Assembly (NCBI GenBank): GCA_964004625.1
Contig: CAXFOB010000024.1
Location: 1 to 52,134 of the forward strand
Origin: GCA-002697625 sp002697625
GTDB taxonomy: Bacteria > Bacteroidota > Bacteroidia > Flavobacteriales > BACL11
DNA length: 52,134 nt
Direction of reading: 5' to 3'
Of this stretch, positions 8,922 to 17,902 are shown one piece after another. The notes below the pieces were generated by a model. That model saw only the letters and a program-made list of their open reading frames with translations, searched no databases and was not told the DNA's origin. The position numbers and the translations under genes were made by a program. The first letter of the stretch is position 1; each line of letters begins with the position of its first letter.

Positions 8922-9461
8922 TTAATTAGTTTTTAGTTTATAAATATGCGGCAAATTACGGCCAATTTCTTCATAATCTAGTCCATATCCTACAACAAAT
9001 TTGTCAGGTATTTTTTTACCAATAAAATCTATAGGGATTTCCTTTGTATAAGCTTCTGGTTTATACAACAAAGTGGCTATTTTTAAGGATTGAACCCCTT
9101 GTTCGTTAAAGAGTTCTACTATTTTTTCTAATGTGTTACCTGTATCTACAATATCTTCTAATATTATGATATTTCTTCCTTTTATATTGTGGCTTAATCC
9201 TATTATCTCCTCCACTTTACCAGTTGTTTGTGTCCCCTCATAAGAAGAGAGTTTAATAAATGAAATCTCAGAATTTGAAAGAGTTATTTTTCTTATTACC
9301 TCTGAAGCAAAAAGAAACGAACCGTTTAAAACTGCAATAAATAAAGGGTTTTTAATTTCAGTATTATTTATGTTTACCGCAATGTCATTTACTATTTTTT
9401 CTATTTCTATATCTGAAATAAAAAGTTCAAAAGTTTTGTTATGTAATATTATTTCTTTCAT
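8922..9461 (-). CDS. hpt: Hypoxanthine phosphoribosyltransferase
   Basis: Purine salvage enzyme making IMP/GMP from hypoxanthine/guanine and PRPP. The PRPP loop LEDIVDTGNT is at 101-110, a VLNGSFLFA segment near 44-52, and the C-terminal PDKFVVGYGLDY block closes the active site. I place the start at the ATG at 9461: it forms an ATGA overlap with the stop of the upstream CDGSH gene, whereas the longer frame would begin at a TTG at 9470. That gives 179 aa, normal for the family. Confidence 0.94.
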   Translation of the reverse strand: MKEIILHNKTFELFISDIEIEKIVNDIAVNINNTEIKNPLFIAVLNGSFLFASEVIRKITLSNSEISFIKLSSYEGTQTTGKVEEIIGLSHNIKGRNIIILEDIVDTGNTLEKIVELFNEQGVQSLKIATLLYKPEAYTKEIPIDFIGKKIPDKFVVGYGLDYEEIGRNLPHIYKLKTN

Positions 9462-9649
9462 TTCTTCCAAGTAGAAGAAGAAACTTCTACTTCAATTTTT
9501 TCTTTTGGTATAATTTTTACCGACTTGTAATTCGTTCCGTATTTTTCGTTAAATGGTCTGTGTTCATTATCGCAAAAAGGAAGTACTTTACTCAACCCAC
9601 AAGAGCAAATACTATACTTCTTATCCTTTTCTAATACGATTGTCTTCAT
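9458..9649 (-). CDS. CDGSH-type iron-sulfur protein
   Basis: A 63-aa protein with one CDGSH-like [2Fe-2S] motif: C15, C17, C26 and H30 in CSCGLSKVLPFCDNEH. The three-Cys one-His spacing is intact, but the usual DG(S/T/A)H is DNEH. Such small proteins carry redox-active, pH-labile 2Fe-2S clusters; the cellular role here is unknown. It overlaps hpt by 4 bp and its ATG directly abuts the M61 peptidase stop, so it belongs to the same operon. Confidence 0.85.
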   Translation of the reverse strand: MKTIVLEKDKKYSICSCGLSKVLPFCDNEHRPFNEKYGTNYKSVKIIPKEKIEVEVSSSTWKK

Positions 9650-11356
9650 TTAATTATTACACCAAACTTTTCTTAAAATTAATTGATCTTCTGTCGCATT
9701 TTCTTTTCTTTCTAATTCTAATACAGGATAATAATTTCCAATATTTAAAATCAAATCTTTTTCAGAAAATTTCTTTTTGATGGTAAATGTAACCTCATCC
9801 TTACACGATTTTAAAATATCTGATAATTTTCCTTCTATTTCCTTCCCATTTACTTTTGTTATCTCATCCTCTGGAGCAATTCCATTTCTATCTGTTTCAG
9901 AATTTGGCTCTACTTTTTTAATGATGACTTTCTCATTTTCTTTGACAGCTATAAAACCAAAATATTGTGCAGATAAATTGGTATTATTCTTCTCTTTCAG
10001 ATTTATTCCAACCACTTCCAACGCAGATTTTAATGTAGGAATATAATCTTCTATTCCATAAATATGGTTTTCAAATATTTCTGCAACTTTCAACCCTCCA
10101 AACTTAACACAACTATTTCTGAAATCATCTTCCGAATAGCCTTTCCCTTTTAAAGCAAACTCATCATAAAGCTCTTTCATTACCGAATGAAGACTTTCTT
10201 TACCATCTGTATTTCGGATGATTTCCAGATCCACCATCAACATACAAAGTGCTGCATCCGGATAAATGGATGTTTTCCTATCCGGGGCACCTAATTTATA
10301 ACCATCTAGCCAATTATCAAAACCACTATCAGCTACCGACAGATTATATCTTCCATAGTTGGTGAGATGTCTTTCTAAATTCTGATTTTGAGTTTTAACA
10401 AATTCTTCCCAGTTAAAAACACCAGAATTATACAACATCAAATCTCCCATATAAGTAGTAACACCTTCCGCCACAAATCCAGTTCTAAAATAATTTTCTT
10501 TAGTATAATCATAAGGATACATCTCTACTGGGCGAATTGCTTTTATATTCCAAGTATGGTATAATTCGTGAGAACAAACCCCCAATAAATCTTCATATCT
10601 TTTGTCCATTATTTTCATTCCAGGTCCTAAAAGTAAAACTGTGTTTTTAGTATGTTCTACTCCATGATAACTTCTGTATGGTGTGATTTGAAATAAAAAA
10701 TGATATTCATCTACCGGAAAACCTCCAAAATGTTTTATCTGACTTTTGGTAAAAGATGTAAAATCGTTTTTTAATTTCTCCCAATCTGGCTTACACGGTC
10801 CTTGAAACCACAAATGGAAAGGAATTCCATCTACTTCATAAATATCGTGTTGTAAACTATCTGAACAAATTATCGGAGATTCAGCAAGTAAATCATACCC
10901 TTTCACCTTCAAAATATTTCCATTTTGTTCCATAGAGGAAGCGATTTCATAATTATCAGGCAGTTCCAGATTTAAGATGTATTCTTCCTCCATTCTATCT
11001 ACAATATAAAACATACAATGCACAGGATTTAAATAGAGTTGATGCTCATCCAGATAACAAGCCCCTGCATCTAACTGATTAGCATAAAAATTATAGAGAA
11101 TTGTCAACTCCTCAACACCTTCAGTATTTACTTCCCATAAATCTTTAGTAATCTTTTTAAATGGAATTTCATTATTATTTTCATCAAAAGCAGACCACTT
11201 TTGTATGTTTTGAGAAAAATTTGCAAGCTCGTATCTGCCAGGTCTCCATGCAGAAAGTTGAAATAGCATTTTTTCTGCACCATTTGTATTGGTAGTTAGT
11301 TCAAAATCAACATAATGTCTATGAGGATTATTGTAGGAAATATTATAATATATCAT
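9650..11356 (-). CDS. M61-family metallopeptidase with PDZ domain
   Basis: A 568-aa protein of the glycyl-aminopeptidase (M61) family. The zinc motif HELYH is at 263-267, followed by the family-typical TWNIKAIRP, and EGVTTY at 297-302 supplies the third ligand Glu. An N-terminal beta domain precedes it and a PDZ domain occupies about residues 455-535. No signal peptide is seen, so it appears cytoplasmic. It is the first gene of the minus-strand operon that runs through hpt, adk and obg; a TAnnTTTG element lies 18 nt before its start. Confidence 0.9.
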   Translation of the reverse strand: MIYYNISYNNPHRHYVDFELTTNTNGAEKMLFQLSAWRPGRYELANFSQNIQKWSAFDENNNEIPFKKITKDLWEVNTEGVEELTILYNFYANQLDAGACYLDEHQLYLNPVHCMFYIVDRMEEEYILNLELPDNYEIASSMEQNGNILKVKGYDLLAESPIICSDSLQHDIYEVDGIPFHLWFQGPCKPDWEKLKNDFTSFTKSQIKHFGGFPVDEYHFLFQITPYRSYHGVEHTKNTVLLLGPGMKIMDKRYEDLLGVCSHELYHTWNIKAIRPVEMYPYDYTKENYFRTGFVAEGVTTYMGDLMLYNSGVFNWEEFVKTQNQNLERHLTNYGRYNLSVADSGFDNWLDGYKLGAPDRKTSIYPDAALCMLMVDLEIIRNTDGKESLHSVMKELYDEFALKGKGYSEDDFRNSCVKFGGLKVAEIFENHIYGIEDYIPTLKSALEVVGINLKEKNNTNLSAQYFGFIAVKENEKVIIKKVEPNSETDRNGIAPEDEITKVNGKEIEGKLSDILKSCKDEVTFTIKKKFSEKDLILNIGNYYPVLELERKENATEDQLILRKVWCNN

Positions 11357-11373
11357 TAATAAGAATTAAGATG

Positions 11374-11381
11374 CAAAGATA
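11374..11381 (-). promoter_or_regulatory. Promoter -7 element for the M61-to-aroA operon
   Basis: TATCTTTG on the minus strand just upstream of the M61 gene; a TTG at 11405-11403, 21 nt further upstream, may be the -33 element. It is the only good promoter seen before the long minus-strand gene run. Confidence 0.5.
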
Positions 11382-11427
11382 TAATTTTATAGTCAAAAAT
11401 TTCAATTATATATAACACTTCATTTAC

Positions 11428-11435
11428 TATATTTG
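11428..11435 (+). promoter_or_regulatory. Promoter -7 element upstream of lpdA
   Basis: TATATTTG on the plus strand, about 150 nt before the lpdA start, giving an unusually long leader for this window. A one-mismatch TAATATTG lies at 11547-11554 and could be a second, closer start. Confidence 0.4.
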
Positions 11436-11477
11436 CATCAAACCATAAAGTGTTGATTAAGAAAGATGAGATAAAAT

Positions 11478-11582
11478 ATGATTGTAGTTTTTTCAGACCG
11501 GGAAAAAAGTTGTATGAAAAATATCTCAGTAATAGATGTTTTGAGTAATATTGCAGTCTTAAATAAAAACTTAAATAAATAA
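11478..11582 (+). CDS. Possible 34-codon leader ORF before lpdA
   Basis: An open frame from ATG 11478 to TAA 11580-11582 ends 3 nt before the lpdA ATG. The peptide starts MIVVFSDREKSC and has no signal or membrane segment. It lies wholly within the predicted lpdA leader. A 34-codon frame can easily arise by chance, so this is only a candidate. Confidence 0.15.
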   Translation: MIVVFSDREKSCMKNISVIDVLSNIAVLNKNLNK

Positions 11583-11585
11583 AAA

Positions 11586-12971
11586 ATGAACTTTGATGTT
11601 ATTGTATTAGGTAGTGGTCCTGGAGGGTATGTAACGGCTATACGTGCCTCTCAATTAGGTTTAAAAGTAGCAGTTATTGAAAAAGAATCCCTAGGAGGAG
11701 TCTGTCTGAACTGGGGATGTATTCCTACTAAAGCATTATTAAAATCTGCACAAGTTTTTGAATACATTAACCATGCAGAAGATTATGGAATTACAGTAAA
11801 AGATGTAAATGCAGATTTCCCTTCTGTCATAAAAAGAAGTAGAGATGTTGCGGATGGAATGAGTTCTGGAATTGCGTATCTTTTAAAGAAAAATAAAGTA
11901 GAAGTTATTAATGGTTTTGGTAAATTAGCAAAAGGAAACAAAGTTACTGTAACTACTGACGGAATATCTACTGATTATACTGCAAAACATATCATTATTG
12001 CTACAGGTGCAAGAAGTAGAGAGTTACCAAACTTGCCACAAGATGGAAACAAGATTATTGGATACAGAGATGCTTTAAGTTTACCTACAGCTCCTAAAAA
12101 AATGGTTATTGTAGGTTCAGGAGCAATTGGAGTTGAATTTGCTTATTTCTATAATGCAATGGGAGTTGATGTAACACTTATAGAATTCATGCCAAATATT
12201 GTACCTGTTGAAGATGTTGATGTGTCAAAGCAATTACAAAGATCATTTAAAAAGTCAGGAGTTAAAGTGATGACTAATTCTTCTGTAGAAAGCGTAAACA
12301 CGCAAGGAAACGAATGTAAAGTATTAGTAAAAACAAAGAAAGGGGAAAAAACTATTGATTGTGACCTAGTACTTTCAGCAGTAGGAATTCAAGCTAACAT
12401 TGAGAATATTGGGTTAGAAGAAGTAGGCATTAAAACAGAAAATGGAAGAATCTTAGTTAATGATTACTACCAAACCAATGTAAATGGATATTATGCAATT
12501 GGAGACGTTTTAGCGACTCAAGCCTTAGCACACGTTGCTTCTGCAGAGGGGATTACTTGTGTAGAAAAGATTGCAGGACACAACCCAGAAATTATTGATT
12601 ACGGAAACATACCTGGTTGTACATATTGTTCTCCTGAGATTGCCTCAGTTGGTATGACAGAATCCGCTGCAAAAGAAGCTGGATATGAAGTTAAGGTCGG
12701 AAAATTTCCATTTACTGCTTCTGGAAAAGCGTCTGCTGCAGGACATAAAGATGGTTTTGTAAAAGTAATATTTGACGCAAAATATGGAGAATGGTTAGGT
12801 TGTCATATGATTGGTTATAATGTTACAGAAATGATTGCAGAAGCAGTTATGGCTCGTAAACTAGAAACTACTGGTCATGAAGTATTAAAAGCAGTTCACC
12901 CTCACCCAACTATGAGTGAAGCGGTTATGGAAGCTGTTGCAGATGCTTATGATGAAGTAATTCATATATAA
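11586..12971 (+). CDS. lpdA: Dihydrolipoyl dehydrogenase (E3)
   Basis: FAD/NAD-dependent reoxidation of protein-bound dihydrolipoamide in pyruvate/2-oxoglutarate dehydrogenase complexes and glycine cleavage. The N-terminal GSGPGG (9-14) binds FAD, the redox disulfide is C40-LNWG-C45, VGSGAIGVEFA binds NAD, and the C-terminal HPHPTMSE supplies the catalytic pair His440/Glu445. Length 461 aa is typical. It stands alone, with no E1 or E2 genes nearby. The lipoate-making gene lipA is also in this window but about 26 kb away. Confidence 0.96.
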   Translation: MNFDVIVLGSGPGGYVTAIRASQLGLKVAVIEKESLGGVCLNWGCIPTKALLKSAQVFEYINHAEDYGITVKDVNADFPSVIKRSRDVADGMSSGIAYLLKKNKVEVINGFGKLAKGNKVTVTTDGISTDYTAKHIIIATGARSRELPNLPQDGNKIIGYRDALSLPTAPKKMVIVGSGAIGVEFAYFYNAMGVDVTLIEFMPNIVPVEDVDVSKQLQRSFKKSGVKVMTNSSVESVNTQGNECKVLVKTKKGEKTIDCDLVLSAVGIQANIENIGLEEVGIKTENGRILVNDYYQTNVNGYYAIGDVLATQALAHVASAEGITCVEKIAGHNPEIIDYGNIPGCTYCSPEIASVGMTESAAKEAGYEVKVGKFPFTASGKASAAGHKDGFVKVIFDAKYGEWLGCHMIGYNVTEMIAEAVMARKLETTGHEVLKAVHPHPTMSEAVMEAVADAYDEVIHI

Positions 12972-13023
12972 CATATATTCTAAGAATAATTTCAAAACCC
13001 CTTCAAAGAGTTGAGATTTTTTA

Positions 13024-13031
13024 TATATTTG
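13024..13031 (+). promoter_or_regulatory. Promoter -7 element for the DUF2147 gene
   Basis: TATATTTG lies 23 nt before the ATG of the DUF2147 gene; the -33 half is not clear. Confidence 0.4.
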
Positions 13032-13054
13032 AAAATCAATCAAATATATTATAT

Positions 13055-13495
13055 ATGACAAAACAACTTTCACTACTAATTCTTTCATTTTTCTTTACAA
13101 TTTTCACATACTCTCAATCCTATACACTAGAAGGAGAATGGTATAATGAAGAAAAAGATGCTATCATCACAATTAAGAAAAAGAAGAACAAAACTTACTC
13201 TGGATATATCACATGGATGAAATTCCCAAAAGATGAAAATGGGAACCCAAAAACAGATCCTCTTAATCCTTATGAAACATTGAGAAACAGAGAAAGAATG
13301 GGAATGGAAATTATGTATAATTTTGAGTATGACAAGGATAATCAATGGGATGAAGGAAGGATTTACGACCCTAAAAGTGGAAATACTTATAAAGGAACAA
13401 TTACTATGAACTCAAGAAATAGATTAGATTTGAGAGGTTATGTAGGGATTTCATGGTTCGGAAGAACATCTAACTGGACAAGAAAAATAAAATAA
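13055..13495 (+). CDS. Secreted DUF2147 protein
   Basis: A 146-aa protein with an N-terminal signal peptide (about residues 1-20, ending TYSQS), so periplasmic or surface. The rest matches the DUF2147 pattern: an EGEWYNEEKDAIITI strand, then GYITWMKFP, a DPLNPYETLRNRE loop, a YDPKSGNTYKG strand and a final RGYVG segment. The family has no established biochemical role; a small lipocalin-like beta fold is my inference. It has its own promoter element and terminator, so it is monocistronic. Confidence 0.85.
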   Translation: MTKQLSLLILSFFFTIFTYSQSYTLEGEWYNEEKDAIITIKKKKNKTYSGYITWMKFPKDENGNPKTDPLNPYETLRNRERMGMEIMYNFEYDKDNQWDEGRIYDPKSGNTYKGTITMNSRNRLDLRGYVGISWFGRTSNWTRKIK

Positions 13496-13502
13496 AATAT
13501 AT

Positions 13503-13527
13503 AACCGAATTTTTATATCGGTTTTTT
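13503..13527 (+). terminator. Terminator after the DUF2147 gene
   Basis: Stem AACCGA / TCGGTT separated by an AT-rich loop and followed by TTTT. Confidence 0.6.
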
Positions 13528-13560
13528 ATACATTTCAATTCTATATTTAATAGATTTTCA

Positions 13561-13568
13561 TATATTTG
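13561..13568 (+). promoter_or_regulatory. Promoter -7 element for the rfbC operon
   Basis: TATATTTG lies 23 nt before the rfbC ATG. It probably serves the tightly packed genes from rfbC to the LOG-family gene. Confidence 0.45.
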
Positions 13569-13591
13569 AAACTTGCTTAATATTACAAAAT

Positions 13592-14134
13592 ATGGAAACA
13601 ATTAAAACAGAAATTGAGGGATTAATTATCATAAAACCTAAAGTATTTAAAGATGATAGAGGGTGTTTCTTCGAAAGTTGGAGTAAAGAAGCATTTATAA
13701 ATAATGGATTAGAGATTGATTTTGTACAAGATAACCAATCCTTTTCATCAAAAGGAGTTGTAAGAGGATTACATTTTCAGAATCCTCCTTTTGCTCAAGG
13801 AAAATTAGTAAGAGTAATTCAGGGGTCAGTACTTGATGTAGCGGTAGATATACGCAAAGAATCTCCTACTTACGGAAACCATATTTCCGTATTATTAAGT
13901 GGAGAAAACAACACTATATTTTGGATTCCTCCAGGTTTCGCTCACGGATTTTCTACTCTTGAAGACAATACCATATTCGCTTATAAATGCAGTGAAGTTT
14001 ACAATAAAAATTTTGAAGGTTCTTTATTATGGAATGATAAAGATTTAAATATTGATTGGAAAATAGAAAACGCAATTATCTCTGAGAAGGATAAAAAATC
14101 TGAACCGTTTAGTAATTTTAAAAGTCAATTTTAA
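13592..14134 (+). CDS. rfbC: dTDP-4-dehydrorhamnose 3,5-epimerase
   Basis: Third enzyme of dTDP-L-rhamnose synthesis, supplying rhamnose for surface polysaccharide. The cupin fold signatures are clear: KVFKDDRGCFFESW, VVRGLHFQ with catalytic His61, KLVRVIQGSVLDVAVDIR, and WIPPGFAHGF. 180 aa is normal. The partner genes rfbA, rfbB and rfbD are absent from the window, so it is an orphan member of its pathway here. The stop overlaps the next gene's ATG (TAATG). Confidence 0.94.
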   Translation: METIKTEIEGLIIIKPKVFKDDRGCFFESWSKEAFINNGLEIDFVQDNQSFSSKGVVRGLHFQNPPFAQGKLVRVIQGSVLDVAVDIRKESPTYGNHISVLLSGENNTIFWIPPGFAHGFSTLEDNTIFAYKCSEVYNKNFEGSLLWNDKDLNIDWKIENAIISEKDKKSEPFSNFKSQF

Positions 14135-15075
14135 TGAAGAAAATAATTCTATTCAGTCTATCCTTATTCTGTCTCTCTATCCTGTTCTTTAACTTCTTAA
14201 CTCCATCAGATCAGGGAGGAAGAATTGGGGACATAATTCATCAAAGAGAGTTCAACTCTTACTTTAGAAGCTTTACCTTAACCACTCCTGATTCTATAGA
14301 ATTTGCTGGAGAATATGCTCCTATCTATGCAAACGACATTTGGGAAAGATACGATAAAGAAATACATAAGAATGTATACTGGCAATCTAATACTTTATTT
14401 TATTTTAAAAGAGCAAATAAGTATTTTCCTATTATTGAACCTATTTTAGAAAAAAATAATATTCCAAATGACTTTAAGTATTTAGCTATTATAGAAAGTG
14501 GATTAGAAAATGTTGTTTCTCCTGCAGGAGCAGCTGGATTTTGGCAATTTATGAAGGGAACCGCAAAAGATCGTGGAATGGAGGTAAACTCAGAGGTAGA
14601 TGAACGTTATAATTTAGAGATCTCTACCCAGAAAGCATGCGAATATTTACAAGAAGCTTACGACAAGTTTGACAGCTGGACTATGGCAGCCGCTTCTTAT
14701 AATGTTGGTATGAATGGAATTACAAGAAGATTGAAAGAACAAAACTCTGACAATTATTACGACCTACTATTACCAACAGAAACGTCTAGATATATTTTTA
14801 GATTATTAGCAATAAAAGAAATATTTGAAAACCAATCTAAATATGGTTTTGTAGTTCGAACATCAGATTTATATAAATACCCAGATACAAAGAAGATTAT
14901 CTTATCTCAATCCAATGTAAATCTAGCAAACTACTCTGACAGTTTAGGTGTTAATTATAAAATTCTGAAAGAGTTTAACCCATGGTTGAGAGATAAAAAA
15001 TTAACAAACAAATCTTCGAAAAGATATACAATAATATTACCTAATCCAGCAGAAGTTGATATTTTTAAAAAGTAG
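14134..15075 (+). CDS. Membrane-bound lytic murein transglycosylase (SLT domain)
   Basis: Cleaves peptidoglycan glycan strands to 1,6-anhydromuropeptides. An N-terminal hydrophobic segment (about 3-22) anchors or exports it. The SLT domain (about 105-235) shows AIIESGL with catalytic Glu121, the GAAGFWQFM motif (132-140), and the AAASYNVGMNGI helix, as in MltD-type enzymes. The 313-aa protein has a short C-terminal part of about 75 residues that may be LysM-like but is not clear. It overlaps rfbC by one base and directly abuts uvrA. Confidence 0.9.
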   Translation: MKKIILFSLSLFCLSILFFNFLTPSDQGGRIGDIIHQREFNSYFRSFTLTTPDSIEFAGEYAPIYANDIWERYDKEIHKNVYWQSNTLFYFKRANKYFPIIEPILEKNNIPNDFKYLAIIESGLENVVSPAGAAGFWQFMKGTAKDRGMEVNSEVDERYNLEISTQKACEYLQEAYDKFDSWTMAAASYNVGMNGITRRLKEQNSDNYYDLLLPTETSRYIFRLLAIKEIFENQSKYGFVVRTSDLYKYPDTKKIILSQSNVNLANYSDSLGVNYKILKEFNPWLRDKKLTNKSSKRYTIILPNPAEVDIFKK

Positions 15076-17898
15076 ATGAAGGAAGATAAGATTGAGGTAA
15101 TTGGAGCAAGAGTTCATAATTTAAAAAATATAAATTTAACGATACCAAGAAACCAGTTAGTTGTATTTACAGGCAAAAGTGGTAGCGGAAAATCTTCTTT
15201 AGCATTCGACACTATACACGCAGAAGGACAAAGAAGATATTTAGAGACTTTCAATGCTTATGCACGACAATTTTTAGGAAATACAGAGAGACCTGAAGTG
15301 GATAAAATAACGGGGTTAAGCCCTGTAGTATCAATTGAACAAAAAACTACTAACAGAAATCCAAGATCTACAGTAGGAACTATAACTGAAATTTATGACT
15401 ATTTAAGATTACTATTCTCCAGAGCAGGGAAAGCCTACTCTTATAATACTGGAGAGGAAATGGTGAAATATACAGATGAGCAAATTGTAAAACTGATAAA
15501 AAAAGAATTTAAGAGTAAAAAGATAAATATATTATCTCCAATTGTTAGATCAAGAAAAGGTCATTATAGAGATTTACTAAGGAAAATCTTAAAACAAGGA
15601 TATGTAAAAGTAAGGATAGATGGGGAGACAAGAGATTTGATTCCTGGAATGAAATTAGATAGATACGTTACACATGACATAGAAATAGTAATTGACCGAT
15701 TAAAAGTAAAAAAAGAAAATAATAATAGACTCTTATCATCTATAAAAACCGCTCTTAAACAGGGGGATGGAGTATTAATGATTCTCGAACAAGAGAATGA
15801 AACTATTAGATACTTTAGTAAAAACCTAATGTGTCCTACTACGGGAATTGCATATAAGAATCCTGAGCCAAATAATTTCTCATTTAATTCTCCTAAAGGA
15901 GCTTGTAAAAGTTGTAATGGATTAGGATTTCATAAAAAAGCCGATTTAAAAAAAATTATTCCAGATGAAAAATTAAGCATAAACAGAGGTGCTATTGCTT
16001 CAATAGAAGGACAGAATTCCAAATGGTTTTTAAAGCAACTAGAAGTTATTGGTAAGAAATTTAATTTCAATCTAAACACAGCAATTAAAGATATAAATAA
16101 TCAAGGGAGACATGCAATTTTATATGGTATTCACGAAAATTTTTCTATTAAAGTAAAAAATGTTGGAATTACTAAAACCTATAAGATTCAATTTGATGGA
16201 ATTATTAATTTTATTGAAGAACAATCACAACTATCTTATGTAAAATCTATTTCAAGGTGGGCAAATAAATATATGAGTGAGTATAATTGTGAAAGCTGTC
16301 AAGGAAGTAGGTTAAATAAAGAATCTACAAGTTATAGAATCGGAGGTAAATCAATAAAAGATTTAAGTGTAATGGACCTTAGTAATTTCTATGAATGGTC
16401 TATACATGTTCATAAAAAATTAAACAAAAATCAATTAAAAATAGGTGCTCAAATATTAAAAGTGTTAGAAAAAAGAACTAAATTTATTTTAGATGTTGGA
16501 CTTGGATATCTTACTTTAAATAGAAGTTCTAAAACTCTTTCGGGAGGAGAATCTCAAAGAATTAGATTAGCTACTCAAATAGGATCTCAACTAACGAATG
16601 TATTATATATTTTAGACGAACCTAGTATTGGATTACATCAAAGAGATAATCAAAAACTTATACGATCTTTAAAAAATCTACGAGATATTGGAAATTCTAT
16701 AATTGTAGTAGAACATGATAAAGACATGATTATTGAATCTGATTATGTAGTAGATTTAGGACCGGAAGCTGGATATTTTGGAGGGGAGATTACTTTTTCT
16801 GGGAGTTCCAAGAAATTCCTGAAGGGAAAAAACTCTACATCCGAATACATTAACGGAAAAAGAAAAATAGAAATTCCTAAACATAGAAGAATTGGAAATG
16901 GTAAGAATATAAGATTATTAGGAGCAAGTGGAAATAATCTAAAAGATGTAAATCTAGAAGTACCATTAGGAACTCTAACTTGTGTAACCGGAGTCTCTGG
17001 TAGTGGGAAATCAACCTTAATAAATAAAACTCTATACCCTATTTTAAATAAATACTTTTTCAGAAGTGTAAAAGAACCTCTTCCTTATAAAAAACTGGAG
17101 GGTTTAGAGAACATAGATAAAGTTATTGAAATAGACCAGTCTCCAATTGGAAGATCTCCAAGATCTAACCCGGCTACATATAGTACTGTTTTCTCACAAA
17201 TAAGAAATCTTTACACTTCTTTACCAGAATCAAAAATAAGAGGATATAAATCTGGACGGTTTTCTTTTAATGTATCAGGAGGAAGATGTGAGGAATGTAA
17301 AGGAGCTGGTATGAAAACGATAGAAATGAATTTTCTGCCAGATGTTTTAATTCATTGTGAATCTTGTAATGGTAAACGATACAATAGAGAAACATTAGAA
17401 ATTAGATACAAAGGGAAATCTATATCAGATGTGTTAGACATGACGATTAATCAAGCAGTGTCTCACTTTGAGAAAATTCCGGCTATTTACAGAAAAATCA
17501 AAACCCTTCAAGATGTTGGGCTTGGATATATTAGATTAGGACAAGCCGCAACTACTCTATCCGGAGGGGAAGCTCAAAGAGTCAAACTTGCTTCTGAACT
17601 TTCAAAAATAAATACAGGAAATACTTTGTATATCTTAGACGAACCTACAACCGGTCTTCATTTTGATGATATTAAAGTTTTATTAGAAGTAATCAATAAA
17701 ATAGTAGACCAAGGAAACACAGTTATCATTATTGAACATAATTTAGATGTAATAAAAACTGCAGACCATATTATTGATATAGGCCCTGAGGGAGGTGAAA
17801 AAGGAGGTATGATTATTTGTAACGGAACTCCTGAATCAATCGTTAATGGTATGGTAGGATATACTTCAAAGTACTTAAAACAAGAATTACAAGATTAG
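15076..17898 (+). CDS. uvrA: Excinuclease ABC subunit A
   Basis: Damage-recognition ATPase of nucleotide excision repair. It has two ABC ATPase modules: Walker A GKSGSGKS (33-40) and GVSGSGKS (about 634-641), with signature motifs LSGGESQR and LSGGEAQR and Walker B LDEP in each. The second zinc finger is intact (CEEC ... CESC). The first zinc site begins CPTT rather than CPxC, paired with CKSC; I recall this variant from other Bacteroidota. 940 aa is full length. Its ATG follows the stop of the transglycosylase gene with no gap. Confidence 0.97.
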   Translation: MKEDKIEVIGARVHNLKNINLTIPRNQLVVFTGKSGSGKSSLAFDTIHAEGQRRYLETFNAYARQFLGNTERPEVDKITGLSPVVSIEQKTTNRNPRSTVGTITEIYDYLRLLFSRAGKAYSYNTGEEMVKYTDEQIVKLIKKEFKSKKINILSPIVRSRKGHYRDLLRKILKQGYVKVRIDGETRDLIPGMKLDRYVTHDIEIVIDRLKVKKENNNRLLSSIKTALKQGDGVLMILEQENETIRYFSKNLMCPTTGIAYKNPEPNNFSFNSPKGACKSCNGLGFHKKADLKKIIPDEKLSINRGAIASIEGQNSKWFLKQLEVIGKKFNFNLNTAIKDINNQGRHAILYGIHENFSIKVKNVGITKTYKIQFDGIINFIEEQSQLSYVKSISRWANKYMSEYNCESCQGSRLNKESTSYRIGGKSIKDLSVMDLSNFYEWSIHVHKKLNKNQLKIGAQILKVLEKRTKFILDVGLGYLTLNRSSKTLSGGESQRIRLATQIGSQLTNVLYILDEPSIGLHQRDNQKLIRSLKNLRDIGNSIIVVEHDKDMIIESDYVVDLGPEAGYFGGEITFSGSSKKFLKGKNSTSEYINGKRKIEIPKHRRIGNGKNIRLLGASGNNLKDVNLEVPLGTLTCVTGVSGSGKSTLINKTLYPILNKYFFRSVKEPLPYKKLEGLENIDKVIEIDQSPIGRSPRSNPATYSTVFSQIRNLYTSLPESKIRGYKSGRFSFNVSGGRCEECKGAGMKTIEMNFLPDVLIHCESCNGKRYNRETLEIRYKGKSISDVLDMTINQAVSHFEKIPAIYRKIKTLQDVGLGYIRLGQAATTLSGGEAQRVKLASELSKINTGNTLYILDEPTTGLHFDDIKVLLEVINKIVDQGNTVIIIEHNLDVIKTADHIIDIGPEGGEKGGMIICNGTPESIVNGMVGYTSKYLKQELQD

Positions 17899-17902
17899 AA
17901 TT

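Noticed and set aside
13592..14134. rfbC as a sign of an O-antigen gene cluster
   Set aside because: No other rhamnose, glycosyltransferase or polysaccharide export gene is nearby; the neighbours are a transglycosylase and uvrA.
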